DNA of 64,000 bases from Forficula auricularia (Eukaryota; Arthropoda; Insecta; Dermaptera; Forficulidae). Position numbers and translations under genes: made by a program. Within the stretch, counting starts at the first letter, position 1, and every line of letters starts with the position of its first letter. Below the pieces are notes generated by a model that saw only the letters and a program-made list of their open reading frames with translations, did not search any database and was not told where the DNA came from. Location: contig JALMQS010000128.1 of assembly GCA_024734495.1 (NCBI GenBank), forward strand, positions 19,719,573 through 19,783,572. The letters are read 5' to 3'. Below are positions 9,722 through 20,795 of this stretch, piece after piece.

Positions 9722-10503
9722 GCTGATCCTTTTGTCTATAATAAAAATAATCTTTCTTCGTTCTCTAAAATTTAATTTTGAAAAAATTTTGAATCTTTTT
9801 AAAATTTAAAATAAAAAAAATTTTTAAGAAAAAAATAAAAACCGACTTCAAAAAATTAAATGCAACAAATAAAATACACTAAAAGGTATAAAATAATTAT
9901 TATCTTATTTAGTTATAAATAAACGACGAAATATTAACATGAAATTACTTTTGAAGTTGGTGCCAAACATATACCTTTTATGAATCGCACTCGGATCTTA
10001 CTTAGTACGTTTGGCGGGTACGCTCGCTTATAGGTATAGTTTGTTTGGTACCGACTTCAAAAAGTAATTTCATGTTAATATTTCGTCGTTTATTTGTAAC
10101 TAAATAAGATAATAATTATTTTATACCTTTTAGTGTATTTTATATGTTGCATTTAATTTTTTGAAGTCGGTTTTATTTTTTCTTAAAAATTATTTTTATT
10201 AAAAATCAGAAGTTGACCTTGAAATACTCTTGAAAGCTTGTTCTAGGTCGACAAACAATAGCGAAGTTTAGTTTACCCCTCGATATAAATAAACTTTTAT
10301 TTAAAACTTTTTTTATATAATGCACTGTTTTTGGGCTATAAGACTGTCTCAAGATAAATAAACTGCAACGGATCGTTGCTAAACTTTATCCAAAAGCCAT
10401 TTGAAATATCAATATTTTTATTCCTTTATTATTTTCTTTATTAATCAGATTCAATGGCTATTTGCGGTCCATGTTTAAAATTAAATAACAAAGAATTAAA
10501 AAA
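9722..10503 (-). repeat. right arm of the 2.2-kb palindrome
   Basis: Reverse complement of 8307-9089, with the second MITE copy inside and gcaacggatcgttgc near 10364. Confidence 0.9.
9810..10200. mobile_element. palindromic MITE, copy 2
   Basis: Same family as 8610-9000, core in reverse orientation because it lies in the right arm of the larger palindrome. Confidence 0.75.
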
Positions 10504-10800
10504 AAGTACTATCTTACTCTAGACTAAAGTACTTTTAAAATATAATTTTACTAAAAACTTTATTTAACCTTTTTTGACCCCATGTAATTTTTGGCAAAAC
10601 TGCCACGTGCCAAAATTCAACCTAATTGAATACTACCATTTGTGACTTTAATTGAGACCATGGGTTCCGTAGTCTTTACCTGAGGAACCTTTGAAGTCGC
10701 GCTTGCCGCGAGACCGATTACAATAGTTTACCTATGCTTCGCATTGGATAAAGTAAATACTCACCCAGTATATGACTGCCTAAAATGTCCCCGTGGACAA
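10504..10800 (-). repeat. half of the 45.5-46.7 kb foldback repeat
   Basis: The segment from ctctagactaaagtac to cattggataaagtaaa matches parts of 45640-45835 and 46560-46690. Here only one arm is present. Repeat-derived, no gene. Confidence 0.6.
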
Positions 10801-11415
10801 TAAAATAAATAATCAAAACAATTGCTATTTATCTATATGTATAGATTTATTTTAGTCAGGATAGATCTAATGAAGGAACGAATAGATTGGAGAAAAATAA
10901 TGGAATTGGAATAATTATCGGAAAAGAGATTTTTTCCTTAATTAGTTTTTTCCTCTTATTAAAAACAAGGACTAAAAGATGATCAAGGACATTCGATGGT
11001 GGAGAAGTAATCTCCGGAGTCGAAGTTCAAAAACAATGTATGCATAAATTCATGTAAAATAATTGGTTTAATAAAATTTATAAAAATTTTTTTTTTATTT
11101 TAGTCAAGCAAAGGAAAAATTCTAAATTTCTCTTTATTATATATAGGCATCTTTACTATATTTTAAATTTATAGCTCAAATCATTCCTCGTTGAATAAAT
11201 TACAAAATAAACAAATTTGTAGTTTGGAAGATAAATAATTAATACAAAGCATGGTACTTACTTGTGGTTTTAACGAGACCCGGAATTTTTAAGCACGTTT
11301 AGACAGACAGTTGCTGATGGAGAGCTGAAATAATTATAAATCAAGTCTACAAAGTTCTCTCTTGACCAAACACCCCCCCCCCTCCATACACACACATTAC
11401 CAGTGAAGCCAACGT
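10801..11415. other. spacer
   Basis: No gene or repeat copy recognised. A C-run at about 11372-11383 may be unreliable in assembly. Confidence 0.35.
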
Positions 11416-11676
11416 TCATGAAGTTTTTATTTTAGCGGCTATTTTTAAAATAAAGATTTCGGGAATTTCTATTTTCCGATTTAAGAATTCTTTTGGTGAA
11501 TTATTGTATGATTTTAAAATTTCTAACGATTCGAAAATACTAATTTTTAAGGGATCTAATTCTGATCTAATTAATTTAATATTTGATTCATCTGGAAAAC
11601 AAAGTTTCTCGGAGATTAAATTGTCTGCAAATGCACTATGCCCCGAAACCCCTTTAAAAACTCTTTTGTGTTCCAA
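11416..11676 (-). pseudogene. PLE endonuclease C-terminal fragment
   Basis: The minus-strand frame reads FADNLISEKLCFPDES and then ISIFESLEILKSYNNSPKEF. It aligns with the tail of the endonuclease at 1860-2060 (SFAEHLNS..., IESLEILKSFNRNSK). The catalytic GIY-YIG part is absent. It is cut on its 5' side at about 11700 by a copy of the 'gaggaggttctc' repeat. Confidence 0.7.
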
Positions 11677-11699
11677 AATGCGTGTATTTAAATTTCGTT

Positions 11700-12045
11700 C
11701 TGTTTTTAACCGACTTCAAAAAAGGAGGAGGTTCTCTATTCGACTGAATTTTTTTTTTTTTTTGTGCCTATGTTACCTCATATCTCCGCCAATTGTCAAC
11801 CGATTTTGAAATTTTTTTTGCATTGGGTCCAGTCTAGCTTCTGATTGGTCCCATTTTTTTCGATTTTTTTCCATAGGTATTAGACCTTTTTTATTAGGTT
11901 TGTTTAGACCTAACCTCTTTGTTTATGAACCGATTTCGATGGTTCTTTTTTTATCCGAAGGGGTGTCTTAGGGATGGTGTCATATTAATTTGGTCAAGTT
12001 CTGATGATATCATCACTATTAATGACATCACTAAAAGAGAAAAAT
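11700..12045 (+). repeat. 'gaggaggttctc' / 'aaatcggttcat' repeat
   Basis: Begins ttttaaccgacttcaaaa, includes gaggaggttctctattcg, and runs to the ttaatgacatcactaaaag block. Inverse copies are at 48740-49070. It directly abuts a palindromic MITE at 12.04 kb, as the copy at 48.7 kb also does. Confidence 0.75.
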
Positions 12046-12437
12046 AAAAATAATTTTTAAGAAAAAATAAAAACCGACTTCAAAAAATTAAATGCAACAA
12101 ATAAAATACACTAAAAGGTATAAAATAATTATTATCTTATTTAGTTACAACTAAACGACGAAATATTAACATGAAATTACTTTTTGAAGTTGGTGCCAAA
12201 TATATACCTTTTATGAATCGCACTCGACGGATCTTACTTAGTACGTTTGGCGGGTACGCTCGCTTATAGGTATAGTTTGTTTGGCACCGACTTCAAAAAG
12301 TAATTTCATGTTAATATTTCGTCGTTTAGTTGTAACTAAATAAGATAATAATTATTTTATACCTTTTAGTGTATTTTATTTGTTGCATTTAATTTTTTGA
12401 AGTCGGTTTTTATTTTTTTCTTAAAAATTATTTTTAT
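12044..12437. mobile_element. palindromic MITE, copy 3
   Basis: Same family as 8610-9000, core in the reverse orientation (ggcgggtacgctcgc). Confidence 0.75.
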
Positions 12438-12444
12438 TCCTATA

Positions 12445-12622
12445 CCTATACCTAGGTGGAATCACATTCTCCACATGTTATGGAATAGACACCTTTTTTG
12501 TCCATTTTTTGAATTTTGTTTTTCTTATTATTGCTAATATCATATCCCAATGATTTCTAGAGGATTTGAAAATAGGTTCATATCCTAAAGTTTTTAATTT
12601 TAATTTTAAAAAGATTAGATAA
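12445..12622 (-). pseudogene. PLE GIY-YIG endonuclease, N-terminal half (inverted)
   Basis: The minus strand reads KMDKKGVYSITCGECDST, the start of a GIY-YIG domain with its cysteine pair, preceded by a K-rich linker. The frame stops where the Y(V/I)G should follow. The C-terminal half of a PLE endonuclease lies next to it on the other strand (12661-12939), so this looks like one insertion with an internal inversion. Confidence 0.6.
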
Positions 12623-12660
12623 TTTTTGGAGACGGACTGATAAGTGAATTAAAGTGGATA

Positions 12661-12939
12661 TTGATGAGGCAGTCAAAAAAAGAACGTGAACATGAGCTTT
12701 CGGTTTCAAAAACTATTAAAAACAACACGGCTTTAGCAATTCATGCCCAGGAAAAAAAGCATAATTTTAACTTTAACAATTGTAACATTATATTCCAAGA
12801 GAATAATTATTTTAAAAGAAAAATTCTGGAAATGATAGCTATAAAAAATCTCTTGCCACGTGCCGTAAATTACAGAACGGACATAATAGACCTGAGTATT
12901 TGTTGGGACGGCATAATTGCTGATCTAAAACTTGTATAA
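12661..12939 (+). pseudogene. PLE GIY-YIG endonuclease, C-terminal half
   Basis: The readable part (NTALAIHAQEKKHNFNF, then KRKILEMIAIKNL) matches the usual C-terminal endonuclease region of Penelope elements, with the HA...H.F.F block and a glutamate-containing EMI helix. No methionine belongs to this frame naturally; the domain start is missing. It is followed by a 3' region ending in a hammerhead-type motif. Confidence 0.65.
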
Positions 12940-13620
12940 TTAAAATATAACAATGTAAATAGATAATATGTAAATAATTGTAAATAGTAAATTCGTAATT
13001 TTATTTTAAACACTTGACAAACCTTTTTAAGATTTATGAGGGGAAAAAAAAAAAAAAAAAATAATGAAATAAAATAAATAAATGAATGATTTATAAAAAG
13101 TTTGTATAAAAATATATGTAAAGTATAATTTAAAGTAAAATACATGTTGTGGTACTATATAAATAAATAATTATGCGCACAACTGCTTTGCGCAGGGGTT
13201 TATCTGAGAGGGATTGTGGCTAATGATATGCACTTATATTAATAAAAAAAAAAAAATATTTCCAAATCATTATTACATTGTAATTCTGCTGAGAATGAAA
13301 TACAAGATATTATTGTTACTGCCACTGAAAGAGGAGACAGAGGGGAATGCCGCATTGGATTTCCTTCACTGACTTTTCAAGGTGAGTAGAATATTATTGA
13401 TTAAAAAATTGTATTCCATATAATTATATATTAATTGTATTTATATAAAAAAATAATTTGTAATGATCTTGATTGTAATGATGGCCAAATCCATTTTAAT
13501 TAATTACAGACCCTGAAGAAGGAGGGAATATCCTCCGAAACGTCGGTTTTATGAATAAAAAGATAGTGTAAATTATCTTCTTCTTTTTTTGGACTGCCTC
13601 ATCAATATCCACTTAATTTA
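12940..13620 (+). mobile_element. PLE 3' region
   Basis: AT-rich tail of the PLE fragment. The end (gactgcctcatcaatatccac, 13592-13612) is the inverse of 12655-12675, giving short terminal inverted repeats around the fragment. Confidence 0.55.
13505..13552 (+). ncRNA. hammerhead-type ribozyme motif
   Basis: CTGAAGA at 13513-13519 fits the CTGANGA core. GGAGG (13521-13525) pairs with CCTCC (13532-13536), then GAAA at 13537-13540 and CG-TC. GACC (13509-13512) pairs with GGTT (13545-13548) as stem I. Stem III is a single base pair, as in dimer-acting minimal hammerheads of PLEs. Activity is inferred. Confidence 0.65.
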
Positions 13621-14440
13621 ATTTTAAAGTTTCCGAAATTTTTCCATAGTATGGGATTATTAATTTTGGTTATGATTCTGGCTATACATATGGACTGCTA
13701 ACCACCCCTCTTTTCCCTATAGAAGCAATTTTAACTGAGCGTACACAAGATCTGTAGCGCCTCTAAGGCCCATGGAGGTATGTATATAGTCAAAGGTTTA
13801 AACATTCTTAAAAGATATTTTGACAAAACTTCTCAAAAAATATATTAAAAACTCGCTCTAGATTATTTAAAGTTTATTATTATATTATTATATTATAGAA
13901 AATTTAGGTTTAATTAGGCTCAAAATAAGTTTTTAATAATTTCAATAGGCTGAAATTTCCTGGATTTCAAAACAATATAACAATGGGTTTTCAAATGATT
14001 TTGTTATTCACTGTGAAACTACGAACCCTTTACTTTATTAATTAATATCATGTTTCACCTAAAACCTACACCACTTTCTCTAAGTAAAATATTTTGTTTT
14101 CTTTAAAGAATTCTACCGGCTTAATCTTTAAAATATATTTTTAAAGAAATTCCAAAAGCTAATTAATTCCTTTCAGTTAGTTTAGTTAGTATAGTTTCAA
14201 TAATTTTTTATAATTAACTTTGAAATAAATAAATAATATTGAAATGAATGAATGAGCTCGAATACAAAAGCCAAAAAGCTTAGTTCTTTTGAAATGGCTG
14301 AGGGTCTTAAATACAATAGAAAAAGGATGAGGTAAGATTCTCAAGGGTATTTTTAAGAAAAATGATTTTGAAATAACATATTTTATTTTAAATTAAAATA
14401 AAATTAAAATTCATTTTGTTAAAATAATGGTAGGTTTTCA
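13621..14440. other. spacer
   Basis: No gene recognised. The phrase atatggactgctaaccacccctc near 13690 recurs near 50665 together with the following cgtacacaagatctgtagcgcctct, so a small repeat family is present at both sites. Confidence 0.4.
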
Positions 14441-14455
14441 ATTTCATTTCATTTC

Positions 14456-15823
14456 ATAGCTCTATGGAATGCCAATGGCTTCCAAGCCAAAAAAGATGAA
14501 GTATCATTCTTTCTAAAAATGAACAAAATAGACATAATGCTTCTGTCTGAAACCCATTTTACAAATAAAAATTTAGTCAAAATCCCCGAATATAATCTCT
14601 ACAATTCAAATCACCCCAGCGGCTCTTCACGAGGAGGTAGTGCAATTATAATAAAAAAATCCATAAAACAATGCGAACTACCCAAGTACTCTATAGACAT
14701 CCTACAAGGCACAGCCATACAAATTTACAAGCAAGCCAACCCACTAACTATCTCAGCCGTGTACTGTCCACCTAAACATAAAATTACTAAAGACCAATTC
14801 AAAATATTTTTCGAATCTCTAGGAAACAAATTTATTTCTGGAGGAGACTTTAACGCTAAGCACACCAACTGGGGCTCAAGATTTATAACACAAAGAGGAA
14901 GAGAACTAAACAAGGCTATAACTGAATCTAAGCTCATAAACTTATCAGGAGGAAGTCCAACCTTCTGGCCCACTGATTCCTCGAAAATCCCGGATATTCT
15001 AGACTTCTTCATTGCAAAAGGTATCTCAGCTGACTATATAAAAATAGAACCTAACTATGATTTGTCTTCTGATCACTCCCCGATAATTGCCACAATAAAT
15101 ACAACAATATCTATGATATCACCTAAACCAAGTCTTACGAACAAAAACACAAATTGGGAAAATTTTCGGGATTATATTGATGAAAACCTAGAAACAAATA
15201 TTAGAATAAAAACTCATCAAGAACTTGAAGAAACCACTGGCCATTTTATCAATACCATCCAAAAGGCTGCCAGAAACTCAACTCCCAACATTGATAAAAA
15301 AATTCGAGAATCCCTTTCAGTCCCTTTTGAAATAAAAAACTTGATCGCTCAGAAACGAAGAGGTAGAGCTGTTTGGCAAAGAACTCACAGCCCTCATGAT
15401 AAAAACTTATATAATAATATAAATAATATACTAAGATCAGAAATGAAGAAAGTTCGAAACGAATCATTTAAAAATTATGTAGAAAATCTTTCAAATAAAG
15501 ATTTTTCACTTTGGAGAGCATCCAGGAGTTTTAAAAGACACCAAACATCAATTCCACCTATAAGGTCAAATGTATCTACTGACTGTGCAAGAACCAACAT
15601 AGAAAAAGCAAATCTGTTTGCAGAACATCTATCCCAAGCTTTCCAAACTTTCTCCAGTACAGTTGACGTAGAAATCGAAAACTTTCTGGAATCGCCCCAT
15701 CAAATGTCTCTTCCCATAATTAATTTTAAAATGAATGAACTAAAAAAAGAAATCAAACAACTAAAATCTAAAAAAGCACCAGGGATGGATCTTATCACCG
15801 CCGATGTATTTTACTTTATTTAT
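14456..15823 (+). pseudogene. jockey-like LINE ORF2, endonuclease part
   Basis: An apurinic-type endonuclease of a jockey-clade LINE. The frame opens before the first ATG with ALWNANGFQAKKDE (14459), the usual start of this domain. It continues through IMLLSETHF, the GGDFNAKH..WGSR block and the SSDHSPI catalytic histidine block near residue 200, then a linker up to LKSKKAPGMD, the first conserved stretch of the reverse transcriptase. Homology stops at about 15810. The remaining codons to 15901 come from unrelated AT-rich and G-rich sequence, so the reverse transcriptase is absent. The endonuclease part has no frame break. The first ATG in frame is at 14519, but the domain starts earlier. Confidence 0.8.
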
Positions 15824-15944
15824 TTATTAATTTGCGAGTATATTTTAAATATAATATTATATGGTTTTCAAATGGGGGGTGTGGGGGGGGGGGGCGCTTA
15901 AAAGGTATTGTGCCCCGGGCGCGAGTTAAGCTCGCTACGCCACT
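15824..15944 (+). mobile_element. right end of a hAT-like element
   Basis: Ends in cgctacgccactg, the inverse of CAGTGGCGTAGCG, with an internal gcccc.ggcgc block. The companion end is at 17700-17998. The 8-mer gtcaggga follows directly (15945-15952). Confidence 0.6.
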
Positions 15945-16230
15945 GGTCAGGGATACTCATTGATATCGCTGTTCCTCTAACTCACAATATCAAAAAAACA
16001 TAGTTTGAGAAAAGGAACAAATGTGAGGAACTTGCCTGGCAAATTAAAGAAATCTGGAAACTGGATAGGGTCTCCATCTATCCATTAGTGATATCCGTTG
16101 AGGGGCTTGTCTCTTACACCTTTCATAAGAACATTGAGAAACTTGGCCTGCCAAACACCATCTTGAAACATGCACAAAAGGCAACTTTATTACAAACCTG
16201 TCACATCGTGCGCAAGTTTCTCAATAATTG
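15945..16230 (+). pseudogene. R2/R4-like LINE C-terminus, 3' half
   Basis: Reads GILIDIAVPLTHNIKKT, then a stop, then KCEELAWQIKEIWKLDRVS and LQTCHIVRKFLNN. This is the distal part of the restriction-like endonuclease region of R2/R4-type elements (the D-I-A-V-P strand, then a helix ending LARELKRIWK-like). The other half is on the minus strand at 18000-18540. The two join at the 8-bp duplication gtcaggga. Confidence 0.65.
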
Positions 16231-16557
16231 AAGATTATCCGGAGGATCATGTGGGCCAGAGTGAATTCTCTTTCCACATCGACCGAGCCTAATCCCAATA
16301 AAGATCTAGAAGGGATAGGTGAAAGTTTTCCAGCGCAAGCTGAGAAAGTGCAATAAATCGGATAATAATAATAACATAATAAAACCTTATCTGAAAAGGT
16401 AGTGAAGGTGTGGCCCACTATTGGTTCTTAATATTAAAGATTTATTTAGAAATGGACCGGGGCCGTCATTTTTAGATTAATTGGAATTTATTAATTTTGC
16501 TATTTAAGTGTTAATTACGATGTTCCATTAGTCACAAAATCTAGCAGTTTAAGTCTT
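16231..16557 (+). other. probable 3' untranslated region of the R2/R4-like element
   Basis: Directly follows the C-terminal codons. No open frame. An ATAATAATAATA run lies near 16363. Assignment rests on position only. Confidence 0.35.
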
Positions 16558-16680
16558 AAATAAATAGTGAGTGGTTAATATTTCAATTGAGACAGTCAGA
16601 ATCCTTAACCAAACTGATTAGAAAAGAGCACATCAGAGTAAACCTTACGACACGTTTAATATAAATGAAGAAATTTAATT
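16558..16680 (+). repeat. direct repeat, copy 1
   Basis: About 120 bp from aataaatagtgagtgg to acacgtttaatataaatg recur at 18549-18660 in the same orientation. The two copies bracket the rearranged R2/R4-like element. Confidence 0.65.
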
Positions 16681-16848
16681 GACGTCCCTAGAGATAAACT
16701 CATTTAATTAATTTGTATTTATTACACAATAAAATGATAATTAATTAATTATATTGTTTTAAAATTATTTAATATCCTAATATATCTCATTTACCCCTTC
16801 CCTAATTAATCTACCCAAGTTAAATTTCTGGATAAAGATTAATTAATG

Positions 16849-17194
16849 ATGGTCCACTACTGGTGCTAAGCATGGTCTATTACTAGGTTTTAGATGGTCC
16901 ACTACCAGCTCCAAAACATTAACAAAGAGAAACAAAGAGGTTGTCCTCTGCTTGATGCAAATAAACATACACACATATATATCGAGATGATATATCTGTA
17001 TATATATTATTTATTTGTTTGAGACTATAGTTTTGAAGACTTGGTCTTCATCATCAGTCTTTCTTCAATTATAAATGTTTTTCATGGAGTCAATATCATA
17101 TGGATTGAAAACTTGGTGTTCCTTAATTTCAGGTAAAAATGAAAATTTTACAGTGAAAACAAAGGAAAATTGTTCTTAAATGGTCCACTACTGG
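16849..17194 (+). repeat. dispersed 'atggtccactac' motifs
   Basis: The 12-mer atggtccactac occurs at 16849, 16894 and 17180, and again at 18800. Looser copies (atggtctattactagg at 16873, ggtccattactagc at 18784) are nearby. Spacing is irregular and a PLE fragment lies between copies, so it is not a simple tandem array. Confidence 0.55.
16927..17135 (-). mobile_element. PLE 3'-end fragment
   Basis: Minus-strand copy of the PLE end at 2190-2400, including the terminal caaagagaaacaaagagg that the left arm at 350 lacks. Its hammerhead core (17021-17062) has GAAA changed to AAAA, removing an essential guanine. Truncated at about 17135. Confidence 0.75.
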
Positions 17195-17699
17195 TACTTT
17201 TACCTTATTATCCGCAGATTCAAATAGCTCAGCCAAACAAATTCAAAGTACACATGAAAATATTATTCATTTATTCATTCAATTATAGATATATATTATG
17301 TATATATATTTTTTTAATTTCGTTTGATCATTTAATGTCACCGTTGCAAGCGTTTATACGTAGTTTACGTTGAGATTTATTAAAAATAAACTACAACGTT
17401 CGTTTAGTTACTTTACATTGGGGGGGGGGGGGTGTATCCGATGAATTTGTCATCGGCCTCAACGGTATAACAACATGGTAATTTATGATAACACTCGCCT
17501 AAAGGCAAACCAAATACTTAACACAAGAAAACAAAAGAAGTACAAGAAAATTTGAAAAAATAACTCGTGAATTTATTTAATAAAATCAAAAAATATTCTA
17601 ATCATTATTTGCAACTTAAAGATGTATAATAAGATTACTAAAAATAAATTAAAATTTTTTTTATTTTGAGACCGTTTTATAATAATTTCTAATTTCCTT
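17195..17699. other. spacer with a G-run
   Basis: No gene recognised. A run of about 12 G at 17420 and short open frames of repeat sequence only. Confidence 0.35.
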
Positions 17700-17998
17700 G
17701 ATCATTTTTTTAGTTTAAAATTTTTATAATTTATATTTTTTAAACCCCCCCCCCAGCCCCGCCCCCTTACCTTCATTTTTTGTTCGATATAATAATATGA
17801 TTATAATACATTAATAAAACTAATTACTATGTATAAATTTTCCTTGCTTTTGATGAAGCAAATTTATCAATAATATCATCAAAGTTGATCATTTCAAATT
17901 TTTCTCTTTCCACACTTAAAAATGCGCCCCTTTGTGGTGAGTAGCGCCCGGGGCATGATGACCCCCTTGCCCCCCCCCCCCCCCCCTCGCAACGCCAC
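17700..17998 (-). mobile_element. left end of a hAT-like element
   Basis: On the minus strand it begins CAGTGGCGTTGCGAGG, followed by a long G-run and atgccccgggcgctac, matching the other end at 15870-15944. The bases just outside (17999-18006, tccctgac) are the inverse of gtcaggga, the duplication seen at 15945. No transposase frame is visible in this part. Confidence 0.6.
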
Positions 17999-18006
17999 TG
18001 TCCCTG

Positions 18007-18543
18007 ACCTGGTGTTAAGGTCTATCAGAAGAATATCGGGTCGGTCAGGATGGTCCTGTCAGTTAACACAGGCCTGTCCCAGTATAAGATGTATTTTCCT
18101 GATTCTACGACAGGCACCGGCTGGTATTTATAGCAGGGAGGTGTTATCGTGTCCACTAAGCCATATTTGATTCCTAGCTGTTGGTGGATCAATTTGGCCA
18201 GTTGATTGTGCCTTCCAAGGTAGGCATTTTCAGATAGTGTTGGACACCCTGCCATAATATGTTCGATGGACTCACTCACAAAATCACATCGCTTACACTT
18301 ATCCTTCACATTTAACTTCAGTATGTGCTTCTCATAATTTTTGGTTCTTATTATTCTATTTTGGATAGTCATAATGAATCCTTCCGTCTCAGGATAGAGA
18401 GAGCCATCGGCCAGCCATTGTAGAGAAGCACTCCTGTCGATATGATCTTCGTCTAAGAGGTTTGGGAATTTCCCGTGAAGAATATTCTCTTTCCAGGGTT
18501 TAAGCTCTTTTTTGGAATCACAAACGCGTGACAGCTCAGAAAT
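18007..18543 (-). pseudogene. R2/R4-like LINE C-terminus, 5' half
   Basis: An open minus-strand frame (from about 18540) reads ENILHGKFPNLLDEDH, WLADGSLYPETEGFI, then CKRCDFVSESIEHIMAGC. The last is a CCHC knuckle (C-x2-C-x7-H-x4-C) that precedes the restriction-like endonuclease in R2/R4-type LINEs. It continues YLGRHNQLAKLIHQQL and YWDRPVLTDRTI. Just before the hAT-like end the frame shifts and a stop appears. With one frame change, the P-D of the nuclease's PD-x-D core lies here and its later D lies at 15960, so the insertion split the catalytic site. Reverse-transcriptase motifs are not present. Confidence 0.7.
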
Positions 18544-18548
18544 AAATA

Positions 18549-18660
18549 AATAAATAGTGAGTGATTAATATTTCAATTGAGACAGTCAGTAATCCTTAAC
18601 CAAATTGTTTAGAAAAGAGCACACAAGAGTAAACTTATGAAACGCTTCACATAAATGTCA
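18549..18660 (+). repeat. direct repeat, copy 2
   Basis: Second copy of 16558-16680, with several substitutions. Confidence 0.65.
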
Positions 18661-19425
18661 ATACTTTAATAAATTGATGAACAGCACGTGTTCGAGCAGC
18701 ACAGCTTGGTTGCTAGATATCACATTTAAAATTGACGCTGCTAAAAGTAACAAATTCTTATTTTATCAACTTTTCTGCCCAAAGGTCCATTACTAGCGAA
18801 TGGTCCACTACTGGTGTGTCTACCTTAGATATTTTTTTAAAAAAATAATTCTGCGGACCTCTTGTTAGCCAAAGGGCTAGCACGAAGAACCACGCACCCA
18901 GAACCCTCTCTACTCCTACATCTCCAACTTCTCTCCATACCACCGACCCTCTCCCCAACCTCGGGATTCCTCCGCATCCGACACTCTCCACCTAATCAAT
19001 CCTGGGTGAACAGAACGCTTCGAATTTTTTTGCTTGAAAGATACTTAGAATTGCGTAATTAAGGTCTCCTACATCTCCTCCCACCAAAATTTTATGTTCG
19101 ACCCCCCCCCCCCCTGAAGTCTCTATATTAAAAATAAAAAATAAAATTGTATTTATATAAATATTTTATAGAGAGATGAAATATCATAATTTCATTACAA
19201 TATTTTGAAAATTGTGTGATGTGGCATCTCATTTCTTTACTATAAGTACCTACACTCATTTTCATTTTGCCCCTTCAAAAAACATTCAAAATCAGCCACT
19301 CAATTAAACTGAGATGTTTATTAATAATTTTTATTATTTATTAAGTCTAAATTAACAAATTTATCCTACTTATTTTTTTAGATTGATGCTAATCTAAAAA
19401 ATATAGTTGAAAAAATGTAATTGTC
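18661..19425. other. spacer
   Basis: No gene recognised. The open frames around 18760-19060 have no counterpart elsewhere in the window and look like chance. A C-run lies at 19101-19113. Confidence 0.4.
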
Positions 19426-19756
19426 AATTTTTAACGCCATTTTATCAGAAGAGGTGTTTTTGGAAATGTGTAAATTTAATTGTAGAAATTCGTATTCGTG
19501 AAGTATCTATTATTAGGTATTAAATGTTTTTTAAATTCATTTATAATTATATAAATATATATAAAAATAAATGATTATTAATCTGTTTTTCTCAGTGTTT
19601 ACATGTATTTTGATCCCTCTAGAAACTTGCAACTTTAGTAGAGGAACCACCATCGAATTTGCAGAATCTTTAGAAGAGTTTATCTGAGACCATTTACAAT
19701 TTGGCATTCGTCCAGTGAACTTAGGTTATATATATTTCATAAGTTCAAACCTCAAA
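19426..19756 (+). promoter_or_regulatory. shared upstream cassette (copy 2)
   Basis: Matches the regions upstream of exon 1 at 7.1 kb and 34.0 kb. Near 19430-19510 and in the copy near 34270-34320 a conserved frame ends ILS(D/E)E...MCKFN.RN.YS-stop, perhaps the last exon of an upstream family member. Confidence 0.45.
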
Positions 19757-20761
19757 ATGGAAACAACGAAAATTTCTAGCAAATATGCTCAAAAGGTATG
19801 TTTTGCTTATTTATTTATTTTTTAATATTTCACTGGGCAAAGTATTTAATTTTTATATTTAATTATTTAAGAGAGAAAAATTGAGTAGAAGGTTAAGCGA
19901 AATAAAAAACCATTTAATGGATGTGTTAAAACAAAGAGCAAAAGTAAGTTTTTAGAAATTTACTTTTTTTTATTTAAATTTTAATCAGTTTATCTATTAA
20001 TAAATTTATTATTTTTATATCAGATATTTGGCCAAAAAATAAAATTGATTATAGTGCTTCACAAAAAATCAGAAGAAGATCAAGAATCCAACAAAAACGA
20101 AAATTAAGCTAATTGATAAAATGGTAAGTAGACCTCGATTTAGTCTTAATTCCATTAGTAATCTCGCTATTTTTACTTTAACATACGGGGTAAGAATTTT
20201 TTGTTTCGTAATTTCGAAATACCTATCACAAAAACAGCTAAAAATATATTTTAGTACAAAAACTAGAGCTAATTCCCTTCTTTTTTAAGAGATATTAATT
20301 ATATTTTCAACTTGTCTGTTAGTGCATGTTTTTAATTATTTTTTATTTTATTAATGATGTAATGTACATAGGTCAGTGTAGACCCTTATAGTGTACATTC
20401 AAGAGAAACAAAATATAAAATGCAAAATTACAGGCTATAATATTAACATGATATAGCTACAGGAGGCTGGGTTGGAGTAATGTGTCACTGGTTTATTCGC
20501 CTGCTTGTGCTGACTCTGGGTTGCTCACTGGGCTGGGAGAGTCTTGCTCATTTAAATCTTACTATATACCTGTATTCTTTCTGTTTATCATTTAAATCTT
20601 GCTATATACCTGTATTCTTTCTGTTTCTCATTTAAATGTTACTATATGTATGTATTCTTTCTGTTTACTCATTTAAATGTTATATATGTTATGTTTGCTT
20701 ACTTACATGTTACTATTTGTATATATAATATATTCTTTCTGTTTCTGCTCAGAGCATTGTT

Positions 20762-20795
<34 letters not shown>

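Noticed and set aside
17922..18170. 82-codon plus-strand frame with a proline run
   Set aside because: It crosses a C-run in the hAT-like end and the antisense of the R2/R4-like coding region.
18758..19062. Two overlapping frames on opposite strands
   Set aside because: No recognisable domain, no counterpart in other copies, and a low-complexity composition.
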